Part shown: in pieces, positions 34,584-42,916 of the stretch
How the letters are laid out: each line of letters opens with the position of its first letter
How positions within the stretch are numbered: position 1 is the stretch's first letter
Origin: DATFDN01 sp963756545
GTDB lineage: Bacteria; Pseudomonadota; Alphaproteobacteria; Acetobacterales; Acetobacteraceae
Direction: 5' to 3'
Assembly: GCA_963756545.1 (NCBI GenBank)
Contig: CAVWNY010000003.1
Coordinates: 868,001 to 932,000 of the forward strand
DNA length: 64,000 nucleotides
Translations under genes and position numbers: made by a program
Notes under the pieces: model-generated
Told to the model about the DNA's origin: nothing
Database searches by the model: none
The model's input: only the letters and a program-made list of their open reading frames with translations

Positions 34584-36734
34584 TTGGGCGGGGCACTCTG
34601 CGGCGGGAGGTGTCCGCTGTCCTACGTGCTCGCCCTGCCTCGGCTCGCCTCCGCGCCACGCGCGCTGGCCGCACGCCTGGAGGCCCTCGCTATGTCCGAG
34701 CAGGGGCGCCTCGTGCTCTGGCTGCCGGTGTTCATGGGCACCGGCGTGCTTCTCTATTTCAATCTGCGGATTGAGCCGCCGGCGTGGGCGGGGCTCGGGA
34801 TAGTGCTGCCGGCGGCGCTGGCCGCGTGGCTCGCGCGCGGCTGGACCCGGGCGGCGCTGCTGCCGATCGCCGCGCTCGCCGCCGGGTTTGCCGCCGGCCA
34901 GATTGGCACGCTGCGCGCCCTGCCGCCCGAGGCGCTGCCCTACCGGGCCGTGATCGTCACGGGGCGCGTGGCGGGCGTGGAGATCCTGCCGCAAGGACGG
35001 CGCGTCACCGTGGCCGATGCGCGACTGGATGACACGACGACCTTGCGCCGGCGTATCCGCGTGCGGCTGCGCGCGACCGACACGGCCGATCTCCGGACCG
35101 GCGATACGCTGCGGGTGCGCGCGCTGCTCCGCCCGCCGTCGCCGCCGGCCTATCCCGGCGGGTGGGACTTGCAGCGCGACGCCTTCTTCGCCGGGTTTGC
35201 GGGGTATGGCTTCGCGATCGGCCCGGCCGAGCGCCTCGTTCGCGAGCCGCCCGTCGGCTTCTCCGCTTGGATGCAGGGAACGCGCGAGGCGATCGCGCGG
35301 CGGATGCAGGCGCGCCTGCCCGGCACGGAGGGCGCGGTGGCCGCGACCCTGATGACCGGCGTGCCCTCCGCCATCCCCGAGGCCGATCGCGAGGCGTTCC
35401 GCGCCTCCGGCCTGGCGCATCTTCTGGCGGTGGCGGGGCTGCACATCGGCGCGGTGATGGGGCTCGCCTTCGCTTTGACTCGCGCGCTGCTCGCGCTGAG
35501 CGAGCGGACGGCGTTGTTCTGGCCGACCAAGCAGGTCGCCGCCGCCGCGGCGCTGGCCGCCGGCGGCTTCTACATGGTGCTGACCGGGATGCACGTCCCG
35601 ATCGTGCGCAGCTTCGCGATGGCCTCGCTGGTGACCTTGGCGGCGTTGCTGGGCCGGCGCGCGGTCTCGTTGCGGGGCCTCGCGCTGGCCGCGGTGGCCT
35701 TGATGGTGCTGGAGCCGCAGCAGGTGCCCGGCGCATCGTTTCAGATGAGCTTCTCGGCCGTGCTCGCGCTGATCGCGGGCTACGAGGTGCTGCGGCCCTG
35801 GCTGCGCAAGCTCCGCGGCGACGGCGTGTTCTGGCGCCGCGCGGCCGGCCATCTCGTGGCGCTGGCGCTGACCAGCCTCCTGGCGGGCGGCGCCTCCGCC
35901 CCGTTCGGCGCCTATCACTTCGGCCGGCTGCAGCTTTATTTCGTCGTCGCGAACATGATCGCCGTGCCGATCACGGCGCTCTGGGTGATGCCGCTCGGGT
36001 TGCTGTCGCTGGCGCTGATGCCGGCGGGGCTGGAGGGGCCGATTCTGGACGCGATGGGCTGGGGCATTCGCGCGATCGTGCTGATCGCGCGCGACGTGAC
36101 CGCCTGGCCGCTGGCGGTCCTCCCGGTGCGGCACATGCCCGGCTGGGGCCTTGCCGCCGTGGGGTGCGGGCTGGCTTGGCTCGGCCTGTGGCGAACCGCG
36201 CGGCTGCGCCTGCTCGGGCTGCTTCCGCTGGCACTGGGCCTGGGTTCGCCGGCCCTTGTGCGCCCGCCCGACATCCTGATGGCGGCCGACGGGAAGCTGA
36301 TCGGGGTGCACGCCGGCAACGAAATGCTGATCGAGCGAACGACGGGCGCCTCGCGATTCACCCGCAATTCGTGGGGCCAGTTCTGGGCGACGAGCGGCGA
36401 ACCCGCGCGCCTGCCGTCGCAAGGGCCGGCGGGGCAGGGCGCGATCATCTGCACGCGGGATTCCTGTCTGATCCGGCCGCGCCCCGAGGCCGCCGCCGCT
36501 CTCCTGCTGCGCGGCCGAGCGCCGCCGGATTGCGCGCGGGCGGCGGTGCTGGTCTCGCTGGACGCGGCGCGCGGGCGCTGCCCCGGCCCCGCGCTGGTGG
36601 ACCGCGTCACGGCCCGGATGCAGGGCGCGGTGGCGATCTGGCTGGAGCCGACGGGCGTCCGCATCGTGCCGGACCGCACGTTGCGCGGGGATCGGCCGTG
36701 GGTGCCGCCCCTACATCGCCGGCGGCCTTATTGA
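34584..36734 (+). CDS. comEC: ComEC/Rec2-family DNA-uptake channel protein
   Basis: About 716 residues from TTG 34584. The true start is unclear: a GTG at 34626 or an ATG at 34692 are alternatives. N-terminal helices and a DUF4131 beta region (about 100-190) precede the competence core with GLAHLLAVAGLHIGAVMGLA, GMHVPIVRSFAMASLVTLA and ASFQMSFSAVLALIAGYEVL. Several membrane helices follow. The C-terminal beta domain (CTRDSCLIRP) is shorter than the metallo-hydrolase domain of some relatives and lacks an HxHxDH motif. It probably carries single-stranded DNA across the inner membrane. Confidence 0.9.
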   Translation: MGGALCGGRCPLSYVLALPRLASAPRALAARLEALAMSEQGRLVLWLPVFMGTGVLLYFNLRIEPPAWAGLGIVLPAALAAWLARGWTRAALLPIAALAAGFAAGQIGTLRALPPEALPYRAVIVTGRVAGVEILPQGRRVTVADARLDDTTTLRRRIRVRLRATDTADLRTGDTLRVRALLRPPSPPAYPGGWDLQRDAFFAGFAGYGFAIGPAERLVREPPVGFSAWMQGTREAIARRMQARLPGTEGAVAATLMTGVPSAIPEADREAFRASGLAHLLAVAGLHIGAVMGLAFALTRALLALSERTALFWPTKQVAAAAALAAGGFYMVLTGMHVPIVRSFAMASLVTLAALLGRRAVSLRGLALAAVALMVLEPQQVPGASFQMSFSAVLALIAGYEVLRPWLRKLRGDGVFWRRAAGHLVALALTSLLAGGASAPFGAYHFGRLQLYFVVANMIAVPITALWVMPLGLLSLALMPAGLEGPILDAMGWGIRAIVLIARDVTAWPLAVLPVRHMPGWGLAAVGCGLAWLGLWRTARLRLLGLLPLALGLGSPALVRPPDILMAADGKLIGVHAGNEMLIERTTGASRFTRNSWGQFWATSGEPARLPSQGPAGQGAIICTRDSCLIRPRPEAAAALLLRGRAPPDCARAAVLVSLDAARGRCPGPALVDRVTARMQGAVAIWLEPTGVRIVPDRTLRGDRPWVPPLHRRRPY

Positions 36735-36755
36735 GACTACTCAGGAAGGTGCAGC

Positions 36756-38039
36756 TCACCGCCGATCGAGCACGCGCCGTGCCTTGCCGGCCGACCGCTC
36801 GATCGTGCCGGGGGCGACGACGCGCACGACGGTGCTCAGCCCGATCACGTCCTTGATCCGCAGCACCACCGCGCTCGCCTCGCCCTCCAGCAGCGCCGCG
36901 TCGGCATCCGGCCGGCCCTCGACATGGACCGTGACCTCGTCCATGCGCCCGGCGCGGGTCAGCTCGATCTGGTAATGCCCGGTCAGCGCCGCGCTGCGGA
37001 GAAGCTGCTCCTCGATCTGCGTCGGGAAAAGATTCACGCCGCGCACGATCAGCATATCATCGGACCGCCCGCCGATGCGGTCCATGCGCCGCATCGTGCG
37101 CGCGGTGCCGGGCAGCAGGCGTGTCAGGTCGCGCGTACGATATCGCACGACGGGCGTCGCCTCCTTGGTGAGCGAGGTGAACACCAGTTCCCCCGGTGCG
37201 CCCTCGGGCAGAACGGCGCCGGTGTCCGGGTCGATCACTTCGGGATAGAAATGGTCTTCCCAGATCGTCGGCCCGTCTTTCGTCTCCACGCACTCGCTGG
37301 CCACGCCCGGCCCCATCACCTCGGACAGGCCGTAGATGTCGAGCGCCGCAATGGCGAACCCCGCCTCTATCTCGCGGCGCATCCCCGTGGTCCAGGGTTC
37401 GGCGCCGAAGATGCCGATCGACAGCGAGCAGGCGCGCGGGTCGATCCCCTGGCGGCGGAACTCGTCGAGGATCGCCAGCATGTAGCTCGGCGTGACTGTG
37501 ATGATGTCGGGGCGGAAGTCGGTGATGAGCCGCACCTGCCGCTCCGTCATGCCGCCGGAGACGGGAATGACCGTGCAGCCCAGGCGCTCGGCCCCGCCGT
37601 GTAGGCCGAGGCCGCCGGTGAACAGACCGTAGCCGTAAGCATTGTGCAGCAGCATCCCTGGCCGGCCGCCGGCGGCGTGGATCGAGCGCGCGACGACCTG
37701 CGCCCAGGTCTCGAGGTCGCGGCGCGTGTAGCCGACCACGATCGGCTGGCCCGTGGTGCCCGACGAGGCATGGATGCGCGTGACCTGCTCGCGCGGGACG
37801 GCGAACATTCCGAACGGGTAGTTGGCGCGCAGATCCTGCTTCGTGGTGAACGGGAAGCGGGCGAGATCCTCGAGCTGGCGGAAATCGTCGGGATGCACGC
37901 CGGCCGCGTCGAACGCGCTTCGGTAGTGCGCCACGTTCGCGTAGACATGGCGCAAGGTCCAGCCAATGCGTTCGCGCTGCAAGGCGGCGATCTCGTCGCG
38001 CGAGGCGGTTTCGATGGCATCGAGGCTGGCGTGCGGCAT
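36756..38039 (-). CDS. paaK: Phenylacetate-CoA ligase
   Basis: Protein of 427 residues with the PaaK layout. RFPFTTKQDLRANYPFGMFA precedes the ATP-binding IHASSGTTGQPIVVGYTRRD. HNAYGYGLFTGGLGLHGGAE and DIYGLSEVMGPGVASECVE are family signatures. The C-terminal domain includes GRSDDMLIVRGVNLFPTQIE. The enzyme forms phenylacetyl-CoA from phenylacetate, ATP and CoA in the cytoplasm. It is the last gene of a minus-strand trio with thioesterase and isomerase genes. No paaABCDE oxygenase genes are in the window. Confidence 0.94.
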   Translation of the reverse strand: MPHASLDAIETASRDEIAALQRERIGWTLRHVYANVAHYRSAFDAAGVHPDDFRQLEDLARFPFTTKQDLRANYPFGMFAVPREQVTRIHASSGTTGQPIVVGYTRRDLETWAQVVARSIHAAGGRPGMLLHNAYGYGLFTGGLGLHGGAERLGCTVIPVSGGMTERQVRLITDFRPDIITVTPSYMLAILDEFRRQGIDPRACSLSIGIFGAEPWTTGMRREIEAGFAIAALDIYGLSEVMGPGVASECVETKDGPTIWEDHFYPEVIDPDTGAVLPEGAPGELVFTSLTKEATPVVRYRTRDLTRLLPGTARTMRRMDRIGGRSDDMLIVRGVNLFPTQIEEQLLRSAALTGHYQIELTRAGRMDEVTVHVEGRPDADAALLEGEASAVVLRIKDVIGLSTVVRVVAPGTIERSAGKARRVLDRR

Positions 38040-38477
38040 CTAACCCTCCGTCGCCAAGAAGCTTCCGCCGATGGTGCGCGTATGGCCGCGAAACTCGGCC
38101 ACCACGTCGTCCTCGGCGCCGGTCACGCGTACGTCATACATTCCCGACCGCCCGCCGCGCGCGCGCTCGACGGCCTCGGCGCGCAGCTTCTCGCCAAGAC
38201 GGCCGGGGCGGAGGAAGGTCACGGCGCAGTGCTGCGCGACGGCGCGCTGATCGTGGCTGTTCGAGGCGAAGGCCATCGCGCTGTCGGCGAGCGAGAAGAT
38301 CAGGCCGCCGTGGCAGATGCCGTGCCCGTTCACCATGCGGTCGGACACCGTCATGCTCAGCACGGCCCGGCCCGGCCCGACCTCCTCGATCCGCATGCCG
38401 AGAAAGCTGCTCGCCCGGTCCTCGGCCCACATCGCGTCGCCAACCGTGCGGGCCAGCGCGGCCGGATCCAGCGGCAT
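38040..38477 (-). CDS. paaI: PaaI-type hotdog thioesterase
   Basis: Protein of 145 residues. GHGICHGGLIFSLADSAMAF is the HGG signature of PaaI hotdog thioesterases, which hydrolyse ring-hydroxylated phenylacetyl-CoAs and relieve CoA trapping. It abuts paaK directly and overlaps the upstream isomerase gene by one base (TAATG-type junction), consistent with one transcript. Confidence 0.9.
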   Translation of the reverse strand: MPLDPAALARTVGDAMWAEDRASSFLGMRIEEVGPGRAVLSMTVSDRMVNGHGICHGGLIFSLADSAMAFASNSHDQRAVAQHCAVTFLRPGRLGEKLRAEAVERARGGRSGMYDVRVTGAEDDVVAEFRGHTRTIGGSFLATEG

Positions 38478-39271
38478 CAGGCGCGGCCCGTGAACGCGGG
38501 CCGGCGCTTCTCCAGGAAGGCGCGCACGCCCTCGGCGTAGTCCGCGGTCCGCCCGGCAACGGCCTGCGTCTCGGCCTCCAGATCGAGCTGCGCGCCGAGG
38601 GTGTTGGCCCCCGAGGCGTTGAGCAGGCGCTTCATCAGCGCCAGTGCCTCGGTCGGCAGGGCGGCGAGGCGCGCGGTCAATGCCTCGGCCTCGAACATCA
38701 GGGCGTCGTCATCGACCGCCTGCCAGATCATGCCCCACTCGGCGGCCTGGGCGGCGGGAACCGGCTCGCCGAGCATCGCCAGCGCGCGCGCGCGCGCGTC
38801 GCCCACCAGGCGCGGCAGGAAAAAGCTGCCGCCGCAGTCGGGCACCAGGCCGATGCGGACGAAGGCCTGCACGAAGCTCGCGCCGCGAGCGGCGAGCACG
38901 ACGTCGCAGGCGAGCGCGACGTTGGCCCCGGCCCCGGCGGCCACGCCGTTCACCGCACAGACCACGGGGATCGGCAGGGCGCGCAGCCGGCGAACCAGGC
39001 CGCGATGGTAGGCATCGGCGATGCCGCCGAGGTCGGGGCTCGGGTTGTCTGGTCCGGGGATGATGGCGTCGCTCAGTTCCTGGCCGGCGCAGAAGCCGCG
39101 CCCGGCGCCGGTGAGCAGCAGCGCGCGGCAGGATTTGTCCGCCTCGGCGGCATCGAACGCGGCGATGAGGGCGGCGAGCACAGCGGGATTGAGGGCGTTC
39201 AGCTTGTCGGGGCGATTGAGGGTCAGCTTGTGCCAGCCTTGGCGGCCTTCGACGATGACTGGATCGTCCAT
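38477..39271 (-). CDS. paaG: Enoyl-CoA hydratase/isomerase, PaaG-like
   Basis: The start at 39271 follows GGAGG by 5 bases. The protein has 264 residues. LTLNRPDKLNALNPAVLAAL, LTGAGRGFCAGQELSDA and AVNGVAAGAGANVALACDVV are crotonase motifs; FIEP-type catalytic positions are replaced by VRIGLVPDCGGSFFLPRLVG, as in PaaG. PaaG isomerises ring-1,2-epoxyphenylacetyl-CoA to oxepin-CoA. Co-location with paaK and paaI makes this role more likely than simple beta-oxidation. Confidence 0.85.
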   Translation of the reverse strand: MDDPVIVEGRQGWHKLTLNRPDKLNALNPAVLAALIAAFDAAEADKSCRALLLTGAGRGFCAGQELSDAIIPGPDNPSPDLGGIADAYHRGLVRRLRALPIPVVCAVNGVAAGAGANVALACDVVLAARGASFVQAFVRIGLVPDCGGSFFLPRLVGDARARALAMLGEPVPAAQAAEWGMIWQAVDDDALMFEAEALTARLAALPTEALALMKRLLNASGANTLGAQLDLEAETQAVAGRTADYAEGVRAFLEKRRPAFTGRA

Positions 39272-39420
39272 GATGTCCTCCACAGTGGCCGGCACTCACC
39301 CTGCTTGTTCGGAGTCCATCTGCCGGCGAAGGATCTCGTTGATCCTGGACTGCTAGCCTGGATGTACGACCGCAAACAGGCAAGCACACCCATCCGCGCT
39401 CGGCCAGAATGGAGACTCGC

Positions 39421-40380
39421 TCATGAAGCGATACGCCACTGACCTACCGGACGCGTCGCTGCATTGGTTTGCGCGGCTTTCTGCTCCATCAGGTAGGACA
39501 GCCAACGCGCATATAGCCGCATCGCGGGCGCGTGCCAGACTTGCCGAGGCGCGACGGTGATAGCCGCTTCGAGCGTTGCTAGCACGTCGGGGCTCGGCGT
39601 CCGGCAGGCTTGCTCTCGCAGCCGGCCCAGCGCGTGCACCACGTCCGGGTCGAAATAATCCTCGGGGGTGTCCGGGTATCGATCGAGCCTGCCAGCGAGA
39701 AACCGCTTGACGTCACGGTGGAACTCGCTGAACAGCACGTCCGGGCCATATTCCAGATGACCTTGCAGCAACAGGAACAGACTGGCGCGAGTTTGCTTGA
39801 TGAAACTGTCGGCTCCCACCCGCGGCGCGCGCGAGAGGATCGTGTAACCTTTGCCGAGCAGTGCCGCTTCGTCCAGGGTATTGCACCGCGAATGGGGCAC
39901 CGGCCAACCGAATGGCGCGCCCGTCAGCAGTGGATGGTCTGCCGCACGCGTGCAGGTGAACACGCCCGATAGTTTTCGCGGGAGCCGCATCCGGCTGATT
40001 CCGTCCATTCGGAACACGGCCGCATGTGCTGCCAGACAGGACCAGATCGTGGAGAGTGTGTGGGCGGCCGCCCAGTCGACCAATTCTGCCAGCGCGGGCA
40101 GAAGCGGCTCGTCGGCGATCGCTGCACTCCGTGGTTCGGCACCGGTGACGATGAGGCCGTCGGGTCGAGCCTGCCGCACCACGTGTAGGGTGTCTTTGCT
40201 GCTGCTCAGAAGTGAGCCTACGACAAACAGCCTGATTGGGATGCCCACGGTCTGCGACGCTGTCGTCAGCAGGCCGACAAACTGCTGCTCCGTCGCACGG
40301 CGCGCCGCCGATGGCATGTTGTTGACCAGCCCTATCACCAGTTCAGCAGGTGGGCTGCCACTCCTGAGATCGATCGGCAT
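39421..40380 (-). CDS. metA: MetA-type homoserine O-acyltransferase
   Basis: The start at 40380 follows GGGAG by 9 bases. The protein has 319 residues. IWSCLAAHAAVF holds the nucleophilic Cys, LPHSR-equivalent VPHSRCNTL supports the loop, and LQGHLEYGPDVLFSEF provides the catalytic His and Glu of the class I glutamine amidotransferase-like fold. KLSGVF matches E. coli MetA. The enzyme makes O-succinyl- or O-acetylhomoserine; the acyl donor cannot be decided by eye. It is 26 bases downstream of a sulfhydrylase gene that would use this product. Confidence 0.88.
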   Translation of the reverse strand: MPIDLRSGSPPAELVIGLVNNMPSAARRATEQQFVGLLTTASQTVGIPIRLFVVGSLLSSSKDTLHVVRQARPDGLIVTGAEPRSAAIADEPLLPALAELVDWAAAHTLSTIWSCLAAHAAVFRMDGISRMRLPRKLSGVFTCTRAADHPLLTGAPFGWPVPHSRCNTLDEAALLGKGYTILSRAPRVGADSFIKQTRASLFLLLQGHLEYGPDVLFSEFHRDVKRFLAGRLDRYPDTPEDYFDPDVVHALGRLREQACRTPSPDVLATLEAAITVAPRQVWHAPAMRLYARWLSYLMEQKAAQTNAATRPVGQWRIAS

Positions 40381-40406
40381 TCGTATGCACTCCCGAACGT
40401 CGGGCG

Positions 40407-41723
40407 TCACTTTTGGTCGGCAAAATCCGGTGCCAGATCTACCCGGCCGGCTTGCGATGCGGCCAACGCCTGATCAATATCGGCAAGTATGTCATCGACG
40501 TGCTCGATTCCGACGCTGAGCCTGATCGTTTCAGGGGTAACACCAGCCTTGAGCCGCTCCTGCGCCGTCATCTGCCGGTGCGTGGTCGACGCGGGATGGC
40601 AGGCCAGCGACTTTGCGTCGCCAAGATTAACCAGCCTCTTGATCAGGCGAAGAGCATCGTAAAATTGCATTCCTGACTGTATTCCGCCTCGGACGCCGAA
40701 CGTCAGAAGCGAGCAAGCTCGACCGGCGAGATACTTCTGCGCCAGCGGAAACCAGGGGCTTTCCGGAAAGCCGGCGTAATTAACCCAGGCAACCCTGTGG
40801 TCCTTGCGCAAGGCCTCGGCCACAAGTCGCGCGTTCTGGACGTGCCGCTCCACACGCAGGGCGACTGTCTCGATACCTTGAAGCAGGAGAAAGGCACTGA
40901 GCGGCGCTAATGCAGCCCCCGTCGTACGCAGGGAGAAATTCCGACACCGCTCGATATAAGCGGTCCGGCCGAAATGCCTTGCATACACTAACCCGTGGTA
41001 GGAGGGATCAGCTTCATTGAGCATGGGAAATCGCTCGGCGGTTTGGTCCCAGGGGAACCGCCCGGCGTCAACGATGGCGCCGCCGAGTGTCGTACCGTGG
41101 CCGCCAAGGAATTTGGTAAGGGAGTCGACAACGATGTCTGCGCCGAATTCAATTGGCCGCAGCAGGACCGGCGAAGCCACCGTGTTGTCCACCAGCAATG
41201 GGACGCCGTGCGCGTGAGCCAACTCAGCCAGCGCCTGAATGTCGCAGATATTGCCCGCGGGATTGCCGACGCTCTCGCAATAGACCGCTATCGTATCAGA
41301 ATCGATCAGTGGGCCGAGGTCGGCCGGACTGTCGGACTCGGCAAATCGCACATGAATGTTCATGCGCGGCAGCACATGCGAAAACAGCGTATGGGTCGTG
41401 CCGTAGAGTTGCGGCACAGAAACTATGTTGCGACCCGGATCCGCGATACTGAAAATGGCCGTGTGCAAGGCAGCCTGGCCAGACCCCAGGCATAGCGCGC
41501 CCACGCCGCCCTCAAGCGCCGCGATACGGCGCTCCAGCACCGCGGTGGTGGGGTTGCTGATGCGGCTGTAGCGGAACCCTTCGGCTTCAAGGTTGAATAA
41601 GGCGGCCGCGTGGTCCGCGCTGTCGAACTCGTAGGCGACCGTCTGGTAAATTGGCACCGCGGCGGACCTGACCGGCGTATCGGGCACATAGCCCGCATGG
41701 AGCGCGATCGTCTCGGTTCGCAT
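40407..41723 (-). CDS. metY: O-acylhomoserine sulfhydrylase (MetY/MetZ-like Cys/Met PLP enzyme)
   Basis: The start at 41723 gives MRTETIALHAGYVPD, the family start; an upstream extension is unlikely. The protein has 438 residues. SAAVPIYQTVAYEFDSADHA, SNPTTAVLERRIAALEGGVG and VVDSLTKFLGGHGTTLGG (Lys binds PLP) are diagnostic. LACHPASTTHRQM is the C-terminal substrate motif. It makes homocysteine from acylhomoserine and sulfide, in line with metA next door. It is divergent from the heme-oxygenase-like gene at 41931. Confidence 0.92.
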   Translation of the reverse strand: MRTETIALHAGYVPDTPVRSAAVPIYQTVAYEFDSADHAAALFNLEAEGFRYSRISNPTTAVLERRIAALEGGVGALCLGSGQAALHTAIFSIADPGRNIVSVPQLYGTTHTLFSHVLPRMNIHVRFAESDSPADLGPLIDSDTIAVYCESVGNPAGNICDIQALAELAHAHGVPLLVDNTVASPVLLRPIEFGADIVVDSLTKFLGGHGTTLGGAIVDAGRFPWDQTAERFPMLNEADPSYHGLVYARHFGRTAYIERCRNFSLRTTGAALAPLSAFLLLQGIETVALRVERHVQNARLVAEALRKDHRVAWVNYAGFPESPWFPLAQKYLAGRACSLLTFGVRGGIQSGMQFYDALRLIKRLVNLGDAKSLACHPASTTHRQMTAQERLKAGVTPETIRLSVGIEHVDDILADIDQALAASQAGRVDLAPDFADQK

Positions 41724-41836
41724 CCTGAATTTCCCCCGACAATCCGCATACGCCGAAACAAGGCCGGCGGCGTTGGCGAGAATAGATCGCACAATGCGGT
41801 CAAAACGCAAACGTTATTTAATCGCATACAGATGTC

Positions 41837-41863
41837 GGCAAGACGCATACTTTAATACTCGCC
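41837..41863. promoter_or_regulatory. AT-rich divergent promoter region with a small inverted repeat
   Basis: The 207 bases between metY (minus) and the plus-strand cassette are AT-richer than their surroundings. GGCAAG (41837-41842) and CTCGCC (41858-41863) can pair around an AT-rich loop when transcribed toward metY. This could be an operator or leader stem. It does not match a SAM-II riboswitch consensus as I remember it. Confidence 0.25.
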
Positions 41864-41930
41864 ACGAATGCGAATGCAACCTTACGGAATTACCGATTGA
41901 TGTTGCATCGCCCGTTACGTTCGGTTATCT

Positions 41931-42629
41931 ATGCAAGGGTATCTCGTCCTCCAGCGCTGTCAGGGTCTGTCGGAAATGCAAACTGTTGTTGAGTTCGCGT
42001 ACGAGCAATCGATTGCAGAAATATGCGCTCTGGACTGGTCCGATCTCGACGAGGAGGCGATGGTTGGCGCCGCTTGGGCCTACTATTTCTTTTCGGTCCA
42101 GTTTCGGGAAAATCTGCAGATTGCCCGCGTTTTGTCCCCCGAAGACGAGAAGCTGAAAGATCTCGAGCGAGAGGAGTGCGATACCGACAACCTCTCGCCG
42201 TGGCCTGGCGTTGCCCGACGCGGAGAGCGAATGGACCATGATGAATTCATGAAGCGAGTGTTGGCCTTGACGCCGATATCGGAGATTAGGCGCTTGCGAT
42301 TCGAAGCGAGCGGTCAGCAGTATCTTCACAAGGTCCGGGAAGTGGACGCCACGATCCGCGCCTCAAGCATCGCCAGCTACGAGGATGGTGGTCTCGAGAG
42401 AGTTTTCCGAGCAATTCTGACGTCCGTAAATTATCAAAACCCGCTACTGCGCGCATTCCGCCATTTCCTATCGGAGCACATCAAGTTCGATAGCGACCCA
42501 ACGCTGGGTCATGGCGCCATGATCCGGCATCTGCAACCCGACGACCGCATTCTCCCGCTGTGGGTCGGTTTTAGAGACCTACTGGTCGAGTTTGCCCCAG
42601 GTCTATTGCCACCAGGCCCCGCGAAGTAA
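41931..42629 (+). CDS. Heme-oxygenase-like fold protein (possible non-heme diiron enzyme)
   Basis: Protein of 232 residues, mostly helical, no signal peptide. I do not recognise a named family, but the spacing of possible metal ligands resembles heme-oxygenase-like diiron oxidases: Glu81/82 in EREECD, His103 in MDHDEF, Glu151 in SYEDGG, then His183, Asp187 and His194 in SEHIKFDSDPTLGHGAM. Enzymes of that fold often act on amino acids or carrier-bound acyl groups. The next genes encode an acyl carrier protein, an adenylating ligase and a reductase. No strong Shine-Dalgarno precedes the ATG, and an ATG at 41976 is an alternative. Function is inference. Confidence 0.6.
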   Translation: MQGYLVLQRCQGLSEMQTVVEFAYEQSIAEICALDWSDLDEEAMVGAAWAYYFFSVQFRENLQIARVLSPEDEKLKDLEREECDTDNLSPWPGVARRGERMDHDEFMKRVLALTPISEIRRLRFEASGQQYLHKVREVDATIRASSIASYEDGGLERVFRAILTSVNYQNPLLRAFRHFLSEHIKFDSDPTLGHGAMIRHLQPDDRILPLWVGFRDLLVEFAPGLLPPGPAK

Positions 42630-42673
42630 GCCGCGGACCACGCGGTCTCATCTGTCCTACCGGGGAGGTAAGC

Positions 42674-42916
42674 ATGTCGATCCGATCCATGATCATGGCC
42701 GAGATCACGACGATTGCTGAACAGCAGAAGAAGCGGCTGGCAACTCTATCCGATACTCTGCCGTTGCTGGAATCGGGACTTGATTCGCTTTGCGTCGCTA
42801 TATTGGTGGCCTCGCTCGATGATCGCCTCGGCATCGATCCGTTCACGAACGAAAATTCTCCATTGCCGGTCACGCTTGGCGAATTTGTCTCGCTTTACGA
42901 ACATGCCGCGGCTTGA
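42674..42916 (+). CDS. Acyl carrier protein
   Basis: Protein of 80 residues with GGGGAGG 6 bases upstream. LLESGLDSLCVAILVASLDD holds the phosphopantetheine attachment serine (Ser38) in the expected GLDSL context, and the helix pattern of carrier proteins follows. It does not look like the housekeeping AcpP: it is basic at the N-terminus and lacks the usual acidic helix II density. It most likely tethers an intermediate for the neighbouring ligase and reductase. Confidence 0.88.
   Translation: MSIRSMIMAEITTIAEQQKKRLATLSDTLPLLESGLDSLCVAILVASLDDRLGIDPFTNENSPLPVTLGEFVSLYEHAAA

Noticed and set aside
41724..41930. SAM-II or related methionine riboswitch upstream of metY
   Set aside because: A stem (GGCAAG/CTCGCC) exists, but the conserved loop and the GCUAAA-type segment expected after it are absent. 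Kept only as an unspecified inverted repeat.
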